Shown here: one piece after another, positions 40,414 through 47,124 of the stretch
How the letters are laid out: each line of letters starts with the position of its first letter
Position numbering within the stretch: position 1 is the first letter of the stretch
Assembly: GCA_023440975.1 (NCBI GenBank)
Contig: JAEZRD010000078.1
Span: 1 to 64,000, forward strand
Length of the DNA stretch: 64,000 nt
Direction: 5' to 3'
Origin: Methanobacteriota archaeon
Lineage (GTDB): Archaea; Methanobacteriota; Methanobacteria; Methanobacteriales; Methanobacteriaceae
Notes under the pieces: generated by a model
Database searches by the model: none
The model's input: the letters and a program-made list of their open reading frames with translations, nothing else
Told to the model about the DNA's origin: nothing
Translations under genes and position numbers: made by a program

Positions 40414-40433
40414 TAGTTACTTTTTAGTAACTA
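40414..40433. promoter_or_regulatory. palindromic operator, probably for HxlR regulator
   Basis: TAGTTACT-TTTT-AGTAACTA is a perfect inverted repeat with eight-base arms. It contains TACT and AGTA half sites resembling the YodB-type HxlR operator. It sits about 35 bases upstream of the flavin-protein pseudogene start, where bound protein would block or steer transcription. Confidence 0.6.
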
Positions 40434-40469
40434 TCCATATTAAAAAAACTTAAAAGGAGACAATTAATT

Positions 40470-40875
40470 ATGAATGATGTAGTAAAATTTTTAAATGAAA
40501 ACCCAATTCAATATTTATCAACAGTAGGATTAGATGGAAATGCTAAAGTAAGACCTGTAATGTATTATATCGAAGAAGAAGGTAAATTATATTTTTGTAC
40601 TAGTAATGAAAAACCAATGTTTAAAGAATTAGAATCTAACCCTAAATTTTGAACTTGTAGTAGCAAGTCCAGAATTTGTATGGTGCAGAATAAGTGGTAA
40701 AGCGGAATTTGTAGATAATCTTGATATAAAACAAAAAGTTATAGATTCCAATGAAATTGTTAAAGGTCTTTATCAGACAAATGATAACCCTACTTTTGAA
40801 GTATTCTATATAAACGATGGAAAAGCTACAATTAGAGACTTTTCTGGTGAACCCCCAAAAAAATATGATTTATAA
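40470..40875 (+). pseudogene. pyridoxamine 5'-phosphate oxidase-like (FMN-binding) gene with +1 frameshift
   Basis: The first frame gives 60 residues (VKFLNENPIQYLSTVGLDGNAKVRPVMYY...LESNPKF) and hits TGA at 40650-40652. One base over, the frame continues without interruption from 40651 to TAA at 40873-40875 with ELVVASPEFVWCRISGKAEF and ends SGEPPKKYDL. Together they make one normal flavin-binding split-barrel protein of about 134 residues, as commonly paired with HxlR regulators. The shift is one extra T in AAATTTTGAA (40644-40652). AAGGAG precedes the ATG. It may be a fresh mutation, a sequencing error in a T run, or a recoding site; both halves keep good codons, so decay is recent if real. 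Confidence 0.85.
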
Positions 40876-40985
40876 ATTTTTAAATATAAATTTAAAATTT
40901 ATTTTTTTATTATTTTATTATCAAATAGAATAAATAAATCTAGATTATATGTTATAATAAAATAAATTACTAAAAATGAAGAAAA

Positions 40986-41765
40986 ATGAATTCTGATAAC
41001 GATTTAGATTTCCTTTTAAAGATACTCATTTCTGAACATAATGAGGAAATTGAAATACCAAAAAAATATGAAGAAAAGAAGAAATTATTTAGAGCTTTAC
41101 GTAATATAAGACCTCCAAAACCTATAAATAAAAAGTTTTTAAAAGTGCAAGATTCTTTTTTAACAAAAGATACTGAAAGTAAGAATCTGATTGGAGCATC
41201 TGAAATAAAATCAATAAAATCAAATGATAAAATAGCATTATGGCAAGGAGATATAACTTTATTAAAATCAGATGCAATAGTTAATGCATGTAATAATAGG
41301 TTATTAGGATGTTTTATTCCATTACATAATTGTATAGATAATATTATTCATTCTGCTGCAGGAATTCAATTAAGAAATGATTGTAATGATATAATGAAAA
41401 ATCAAGGTCATTATGAAGAAAATGGTAAAGCTAAAATTACACTTGCTTATAATTTGCCTTCAAAATATGTTATTCATACTGTAGGTCCTCAAATAATTAA
41501 TAAATTATGTGAAAAAGATTGTAAAGAATTATCAAGCTGTTATTCATCTTCATTAATGCTTGCAGAAGAATATAACATAAAGTTTATAGCTTTTCCATGT
41601 ATTTCAACTGGTGTTTATAATTTTCCTGAAGAAATAGCAGCTCAAATAGCTATTGAAGCTGTTGAAAATTATTTTAAAGAGAATAATGATAGTAAAATAG
41701 AGAAGGTGATTTTTGATGTATTCACTGAAAGAAGCTGTTACATCTACAAGAAAATCTTACAATGA
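40986..41765 (+). CDS. macrodomain ADP-ribosyl hydrolase, zinc-dependent type linked to SirTM
   Basis: 259 residues. An N-terminal helical region of about 80 residues is followed by a macrodomain: DAIVNACNNRLLGCFIPLHN at 96-115 with DNI-IHSAAG, YNLPSKYVIHTVGP, and the ribose loop ISTGVYNFP at 206-214. Cys 109, His 114 and Cys 116 (GCF-x3-H-x-C) match the zinc site of 'Zn-Macro' enzymes, which remove ADP-ribose put on by SirTM sirtuins. The gene overlaps the sirtuin by about 50 bases. No ribosome binding site is evident; a TATA-like TTATATG lies about 35 bases upstream, so the leader may be very short. I assign it as the eraser of the pair. Confidence 0.88.
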   Translation: MNSDNDLDFLLKILISEHNEEIEIPKKYEEKKKLFRALRNIRPPKPINKKFLKVQDSFLTKDTESKNLIGASEIKSIKSNDKIALWQGDITLLKSDAIVNACNNRLLGCFIPLHNCIDNIIHSAAGIQLRNDCNDIMKNQGHYEENGKAKITLAYNLPSKYVIHTVGPQIINKLCEKDCKELSSCYSSSLMLAEEYNIKFIAFPCISTGVYNFPEEIAAQIAIEAVENYFKENNDSKIEKVIFDVFTERSCYIYKKILQ

Positions 41766-42597
41766 TAAAATTTTAGAAGTTTCTAATCTTTTAGCGAATG
41801 CTGAAAGTATTGTATGTGGTATTGGTGCAGGCTTAACTAGTGCTGGAGGAATAGATTATAATAATCCAAAACATTTAAAAAAATATTATCCTCAATATTT
41901 TAAATTAGGATTTAAAACTATTTTTGATGTAATGAGTATGTTTTGGAAGGTAAATGATGAAAATGTGTTAAAATACTGGGCTTTTTGGGCTCATCATATA
42001 AATCATGTAAGATATGAAACCACTGTAATGAAACCATATGAAAATTTATATAATTTATTAAAAGATAAAGATTACTTTATTTGTAGTACTAATGTTGATG
42101 GTCAATTAGAAAAAGCAGGATTTTCAAATGATAAAATATTTTCACCTCAAGGAAGTTATGCACATTTTCAATGTGTAGAACCATGTATTGATAAAATTTT
42201 TTATAATCATGATTTAATTCAAAATATGTTAAAAAATAAAGTTGATGATTATACAATTAGAAAAGAAGATATTCCAATTTGCCCTAAATGTAATGATTAT
42301 TTAGTTCCTAATCTTAGATGTGATAATTCATTTGTAGAAAAACCTTATATGTTCAATTATAATAAATACATTGATTATTTGGAGGATGTGATTAATAAAA
42401 AAACGGTTTTTTTAGAATTAGGTGTTGGGTTTAATACTCCTGTTATCATACGTTATCCATTTGAACAGATGGTTAGTAAAAATTCTAATTGTACACTTGT
42501 TAGGATTAATTTAAATGATATTACTAGTTTTAAAGATGAGGGCAAAATAATTATTTTAAAAGAAGATTTAAATAAAGTTTTATTTGATTTAGTTTAA
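41716..42597 (+). CDS. class M sirtuin (SirTM), probable protein ADP-ribosyltransferase
   Basis: 293 residues from ATG 41716, with AAGGTGAT correctly spaced upstream inside the macrodomain gene. NAD-binding motifs: GIGAGLTSAGGIDY at 35-48 and STNVDGQ at 124-130. The catalytic histidine of deacetylating sirtuins is replaced by Gln 145 in SPQGSYAHF. Asn 126 and Gln 145 correspond in spacing to the essential Asn and Gln of Streptococcus pyogenes SirTM. Four cysteines (153, 157, 189, 192) can form the zinc module. The pattern says ADP-ribosylation of protein, not deacetylation. The usual companions (GcvH-like lipoyl carrier, lipoate ligase) are absent here. Its stop codon overlaps that of the convergent phosphatase gene. 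Confidence 0.9.
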   Translation: MYSLKEAVTSTRKSYNDKILEVSNLLANAESIVCGIGAGLTSAGGIDYNNPKHLKKYYPQYFKLGFKTIFDVMSMFWKVNDENVLKYWAFWAHHINHVRYETTVMKPYENLYNLLKDKDYFICSTNVDGQLEKAGFSNDKIFSPQGSYAHFQCVEPCIDKIFYNHDLIQNMLKNKVDDYTIRKEDIPICPKCNDYLVPNLRCDNSFVEKPYMFNYNKYIDYLEDVINKKTVFLELGVGFNTPVIIRYPFEQMVSKNSNCTLVRINLNDITSFKDEGKIIILKEDLNKVLFDLV

Positions 42598-44738
42598 TAA
42601 TCATTTTTATTTAAATTCTTATATTTCTCAAGTTCATTTTTAAGAACTTTATATACACTTTCTGCACCAATTAAAGGTTCTTTTATGTCCCATTCTTTAG
42701 GATGTAAAATAAATGGTTTAGTTTGTGTTCCACCTAAACCTCCGTGACTTCCAACTAATTCTTCAAATGCACATATTTCTTCAGTTTCTGGATTATAAAA
42801 ACTATTAACTAAAATATCAGGGGTATATTTGAAGTTACTACTTCTAAGTAAATGTTTGCATGCATTTTCTCCAAAGTCTTTTAGTGGGTTTTCTCCTTCT
42901 ATTCTATCTTCTTTTAAATAGTAAACTCCATTGGATCCTATTGCTAAAGGACCAAATTCATAAGAATCTACCAGTATAAATCCAATTCCTTCATGATTTA
43001 CAAGTCCAGGTATAAGGTTTGGGAATAATGTTTTTATTTTTTCAAAAGTTAATCTTTCTGAAAATTGGGTCAGGTATATCATAGCAAGATTTCCTGATGC
43101 TAAAACAATAACTTCTGAGTTTTCAGGTTTTTTAGCTTCAGTTCTATAAATTTTATCCATATTAATATACTCTAATATGTTTCCAGTTTTGTCATTAATG
43201 TTATCTATACCATTTATAATTGTATCTTTTGTTCTTTCACTAATGTTATCTATACCATTTGAAATACTGTCCCTTGTATCTTTAAATGGTGAAAACATTC
43301 TAGAATAATATTCATCTGAATCCATGTTACTATACATGGTCATATCCTCAGGTAATAAACTTCTCACATAATTTTCGAAACTAATTCCATATCTTTGTTT
43401 AAATGTAGCCCCATTTCCTTGTCCATGATCAGATTGTATAACAAATTTATAAGGACGATTTGCATATTTACTTGCTTCTTCTAAACGATTAAATTGTTTA
43501 TCTAATTGTTTTAAACATCTAAATGAATCTTTGTCCCTTATTCCAGAGTGATGTGCTATTTCATCATAACCTAAATAAGTACAATATGCTATATCAATGT
43601 CTCCAACTAAAATATCTCCTATAAGTGTTTCAGTTGTGATTTCTCTAAGTAGAACATTACATCCTGCTCTTGTTGGAATATATGTTAATCCGTGTCTTAT
43701 ACGAGGCTGGATATTTTTTATCCAGTGGGTTAATTGTGAAATTACTTCTAATATCATATCCCAAAAAAATAATATTATAATACTTGGAATTCTATTAGGG
43801 CTTGAAAAAACATAATACCATGTTGTATTATAAAATTTTTTAATATTTCTTATTTTACTAAATGTGAAAACAACATTGTTTGTGTCTCCAGAGAATAAAT
43901 TGCAACGACTAGCTCCATTATCCACTAGTAATCCTTCACCATTAGATATTCGTTTTTCAATCATTGGAGCATCTAAAAATCCTGTTGAAGTAACTATTTT
44001 ATTATTGTGTTTTTTTTCAACCCATCTGTAAGCTGTAAGATCTTGATTGTTTCCATGTAATATGCCTGCTTGACTTGCACCTGTTTGGCTAGAAAGGTCT
44101 GTTTCCCATTCTGTTACTATGTGAGTTTCTCTTCTAACCCATTTAGATAATGTTGGCATATAACCTTTTAACATTGCTTCTTCAAATATTTCTCTTGCTA
44201 ATCCATCAATTTCTAATATAATCATTCCAGGATAGTTTTTAGTATTTGGATGTCTTCTATTTATATAATCTCGAACTACTGTCCGATAGTATGAACTTTC
44301 ACTATCTAAGGTTAGTGCTGCTGATAAAATGGTTGATATTAATGCCATGCCTATGGGGGTTAAAGCTAGTGCTGGGCCGTTTATTGTTAATCCTGGGGTT
44401 ATTAAACTTATTAAGTAAATTAAAAACCCATTCATTAATAATGTACCTATTCCGAACGTGTATACTAAAAATGGTAGGAAAAGTCTTGTTAATATAGGCC
44501 AAGTTAATGCATTAATGAGGGCTAAAACTATTACAACTATTACTGCAGTCTTCCAACTAGTTACTGTTAAACCTAAGTTGGCATTTGCTATTAAAAGAAA
44601 ACCAATTATTTCTCCAACTAAAATTATAATACTTCTTCCTATTTTTTCTCTTGTAGATGTTTGTTCTGGAGTTACTGGTTCGTGAGTAATATAATCCTTT
44701 GTTTCTCGTAGTTTCGGTCTTAAATCTTTAGGTTCCAT
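42594..44738 (-). CDS. holin-like membrane domain fused to alkaline-phosphatase-superfamily domain
   Basis: 714 residues. After a charged N-terminus, residues about 33-150 carry four membrane helices resembling the phage-holin superfamily IV / DUF360 group. Residues about 170-690 are an alkaline phosphatase/phosphodiesterase-type domain: IILEIDGLAREI (metal Asp), LSSQTGASQAGILHG (nucleophile Thr), YLGYDEIAHHSG, IQSDHGQGNG and VGSHGGLGGTQTKPF (metal ligands). The same fusion is known to me mostly from actinobacteria. A near-repeat of NGIDNI-x-x-x-T occurs near residues 505-540. Co-transcribed with the metallophosphoesterase 13 bases upstream. Substrate unknown; a lipid- or glycan-linked phosphate at the membrane is an inference. 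Confidence 0.82.
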   Translation of the reverse strand: MEPKDLRPKLRETKDYITHEPVTPEQTSTREKIGRSIIILVGEIIGFLLIANANLGLTVTSWKTAVIVVIVLALINALTWPILTRLFLPFLVYTFGIGTLLMNGFLIYLISLITPGLTINGPALALTPIGMALISTILSAALTLDSESSYYRTVVRDYINRRHPNTKNYPGMIILEIDGLAREIFEEAMLKGYMPTLSKWVRRETHIVTEWETDLSSQTGASQAGILHGNNQDLTAYRWVEKKHNNKIVTSTGFLDAPMIEKRISNGEGLLVDNGASRCNLFSGDTNNVVFTFSKIRNIKKFYNTTWYYVFSSPNRIPSIIILFFWDMILEVISQLTHWIKNIQPRIRHGLTYIPTRAGCNVLLREITTETLIGDILVGDIDIAYCTYLGYDEIAHHSGIRDKDSFRCLKQLDKQFNRLEEASKYANRPYKFVIQSDHGQGNGATFKQRYGISFENYVRSLLPEDMTMYSNMDSDEYYSRMFSPFKDTRDSISNGIDNISERTKDTIINGIDNINDKTGNILEYINMDKIYRTEAKKPENSEVIVLASGNLAMIYLTQFSERLTFEKIKTLFPNLIPGLVNHEGIGFILVDSYEFGPLAIGSNGVYYLKEDRIEGENPLKDFGENACKHLLRSSNFKYTPDILVNSFYNPETEEICAFEELVGSHGGLGGTQTKPFILHPKEWDIKEPLIGAESVYKVLKNELEKYKNLNKNDY

Positions 44739-44751
44739 TATATCTTGTTAT

Positions 44752-45762
44752 TTATTCTCTATTTAATAATTTATTTAGTCCTTTTTCAAACTTCTCATAT
44801 GTTTCTGAATTTTTATAAAGGGATTCTATTGATTCTAAACTTAATTCAAGAATATTTGTATTTGGAGTAGTATCCTCTTCTTTCATTTCTTTTTCTTTTC
44901 GTTTTTTATCTTCAACAATTGGACTTTTTAAATGGAATATTGTTATTTCAGGAGGGCAATTAAGTCTGAACCAAAATATATTAGTTCCTAGTCCTTTACT
45001 AGTGTATTGCACCATATTTCCTACTTTATATTTTCCAACTGGATATTTTTTGGAGTAAGAACCTCTAAATAATGTGGTGTTAATTCCTGGGATTATGAAC
45101 TGTCCTCCATGTGAATGTCCGGAGATTTGTAAACTAAATTTTTTAGTAAGTGAACTTAAATCTGCAAAATCCGGTTCATGGGCAAGTAAAATAGCAGCAC
45201 TATTATCGGGAATCTTTTTTAAAACTTTTTCAAGATTATCTTCCCCAACCATCATACTATCCACACCAGCAATATAAAGTTCATGTCTTCTTTTTCTTAG
45301 AATATAAACATCATTGCTAATGTTTTTAATACTAGCATTTTTTAGAATTTTTTTTATTTTTTGTGGATTTAACCAATGGTCATGATTTCCAAGAACAGCA
45401 AGTGAAATATCTTTAACTTCTAATCTTTTTAAAGATTTTTCCAAATCATCTTTCACATCATCTAATTTATATGATACATAATCCCCAGTTAAAGTAACCA
45501 TATCAGGGGAATGTGAATTTACTATATCAACTACTCCATCTAAATATTCAGGTGTCATCCATTGTCCTAAGTGGATGTCACATAAGTTAATAATTTTATA
45601 ATTATGAAATATAGGATCTAGATTTTTTATTTCAATATCAATATTTATTATTTCAAAGTCATCAGGGTCGAATTTTGGATTTTTAACTTTTTCTCTAGTT
45701 GTAGTCATAACTTCTTGGATAGTTTGACGTGCCCCTAATGCTGTTGGTTTTTTTTCACTCAA
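44752..45762 (-). CDS. calcineurin-like metallophosphoesterase
   Basis: 336 residues. Metal ligands are clear: CDIHLGQWM (D-x-H), LTGDYVSYK (GD), GNHDHWLNP (GNHD), LAHEPDF and SGHSHGGQFI (GHSHGGQ). This is the YkuE/YaeI-like group, but instead of a membrane anchor there is a soluble, charged N-terminal region of about 60 residues. A C-terminal tail of about 60 residues follows the catalytic domain. TTG start with AGTGAT upstream. First gene of a two-gene operon with the membrane phosphatase, which suggests successive steps on a phosphorylated lipid or carrier (inference). Confidence 0.9.
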   Translation of the reverse strand: MSEKKPTALGARQTIQEVMTTTREKVKNPKFDPDDFEIINIDIEIKNLDPIFHNYKIINLCDIHLGQWMTPEYLDGVVDIVNSHSPDMVTLTGDYVSYKLDDVKDDLEKSLKRLEVKDISLAVLGNHDHWLNPQKIKKILKNASIKNISNDVYILRKRRHELYIAGVDSMMVGEDNLEKVLKKIPDNSAAILLAHEPDFADLSSLTKKFSLQISGHSHGGQFIIPGINTTLFRGSYSKKYPVGKYKVGNMVQYTSKGLGTNIFWFRLNCPPEITIFHLKSPIVEDKKRKEKEMKEEDTTPNTNILELSLESIESLYKNSETYEKFEKGLNKLLNRE

Positions 45763-45888
45763 TTAAATCACTGTTGGTAAAATTTATATTAATAATAAAA
45801 TACTTTTTTTTGTTTAAGTAAGTATATATTTTGTATACTTTAATTTTTTCTATAATTTCTTATATTAAGAAATTCATAATGAATATTC

Positions 45889-47088
45889 ATGTTAGTAAAT
45901 ACAGATTTACATATTCATAGTTGTTTTTCAATGGCAACATCCAAAGATATGTTAATTGATAATATAGCACCTAAAAGTAAAGAAAAAGGTTTACAACTTG
46001 TAGGTACAGGTGATGCATTTCATCCAACTTGGTTAAATATTATTGAAGAAAGTACAACTTATAGTGGTGATGGAATATATTCTAAAAAGGATTGTGATTT
46101 TATTTTAACTACTGAAGTTGAAGGTAAAAATAAAATTCATCATTTAATATTTATACCAACAATGGAAATCGCAAGGGAGTTATCAGATAAATTAGTTTCA
46201 AAAAATAAAACAAGTGATGGAAGACCAAGAACTAAAATGGATGGTGCTGAAATTTTAGACTTAGTAAAAGAATATGATTGTATGATAGGTCCAGCGCATG
46301 CTTTTACTCCTTGGACTGGAATGTATAAATCATTTGATAGTATTTATGATTGTTATGATAAGAAACCAGATTTTGTTGAGCTTGGTCTATCTGCAGATAC
46401 AAATATGGCAGATACAGTAAGTGAACTTCAAGATTTTGTTTTTCTTTCAAATTCAGATGCACATTCTCCATGGCCTCATCGTTTAGGTAGAGAGTTTAAT
46501 CAAATAGAAATGGATGATATTTCTTATTCTTCTCTTCAAAAAGCTATAAAAAATAAAAAAGTTGTAAAAAATTATGGTTTATTACCTAATCTTGGAAAAT
46601 ATCATATGACTGCTTGTACAAAATGTCATAAGTTAATAGATCCTGAAATAGCTAAAGAAAATAAAATGAAGTGTAGCAGTTGTGGAGGGCGTATTAAGAA
46701 AGGTGTGGATTATAGAATAAGTGAAATTTCAACTTGGGATCAACCTCATCATCCTAATCATCGTCCAGAGTATATTCATTTGATGCCTATGGCTGAAATA
46801 ATAAGTATGATTTATGATAAAGGGGTTACAACAAAATTTGTTCAAGGTAAATGGCAGAACTTAATTGATGAATTTGGTCCTGAAATTAAAATATTAATAG
46901 ATACACCTACAGAAGATATTGAAAAAATTGATTCTGAAACTGCTAAGGCTATTGAAGCATTTAGAAATAGAACTATAGATGTTATTCCTGGTGGTGGAGG
47001 TAAATATGGTGAAATATCTTTTGATCAAAAGTTAACTCCTAGAGAATCTGAAAATAAAGATGATCGTGTTACATTAGATAATTTTTAA
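45889..47088 (+). CDS. endonuclease Q family (PHP-domain, zinc finger)
   Basis: 399 residues. PHP metal motifs: NTDLHIHSCFSMATS at 4-18, GTGDAFHPTW, IGPAHAFTPW and SNSDAHSPWPHRLG. A zinc finger follows at about 244-268: CTKCHKL and CSSCGGRIKKG. This is the layout of EndoQ of Thermococcales, which cuts 5' of deoxyuridine, hypoxanthine and abasic sites, and which also occurs in some methanogens. It probably starts an alternative repair path for deaminated bases. ATG 45889 has no clear ribosome binding site. Confidence 0.87.
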   Translation: MLVNTDLHIHSCFSMATSKDMLIDNIAPKSKEKGLQLVGTGDAFHPTWLNIIEESTTYSGDGIYSKKDCDFILTTEVEGKNKIHHLIFIPTMEIARELSDKLVSKNKTSDGRPRTKMDGAEILDLVKEYDCMIGPAHAFTPWTGMYKSFDSIYDCYDKKPDFVELGLSADTNMADTVSELQDFVFLSNSDAHSPWPHRLGREFNQIEMDDISYSSLQKAIKNKKVVKNYGLLPNLGKYHMTACTKCHKLIDPEIAKENKMKCSSCGGRIKKGVDYRISEISTWDQPHHPNHRPEYIHLMPMAEIISMIYDKGVTTKFVQGKWQNLIDEFGPEIKILIDTPTEDIEKIDSETAKAIEAFRNRTIDVIPGGGGKYGEISFDQKLTPRESENKDDRVTLDNF

Positions 47089-47096
47089 AAATTTTA

Positions 47097-47124
47097 TTAA
47101 AGCTAAATGTTTATTTAGCTTTAA
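47097..47124. terminator. bidirectional terminator hairpin between endoQ and the metal pump
   Basis: TTAAAGCTAAA (47097-47107) and TTTAGCTTTAA (47114-47124) form an 11-bp stem with a six-base loop at the convergent gene ends; it includes the stop codon of the pump gene. Confidence 0.6.

Noticed and set aside
40650..40652. TGA as a selenocysteine codon or readthrough stop
   Set aside because: In-frame reading past TGA gives a sequence unrelated to the family (TCSSKSRICM), whereas the +1 frame restores the family; a frameshift explains it.
40986..42597. DarTG toxin-antitoxin, Thoeris or SIR2-APAZ defence system
   Set aside because: The macrodomain has the zinc-site pattern and the partner is a class M sirtuin; no DarT, TIR, Argonaute or APAZ domain is present.
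42594..44738. Prophage lysis gene because of the holin-like domain
   Set aside because: The helices are fused to a large phosphatase domain and no phage gene is near.
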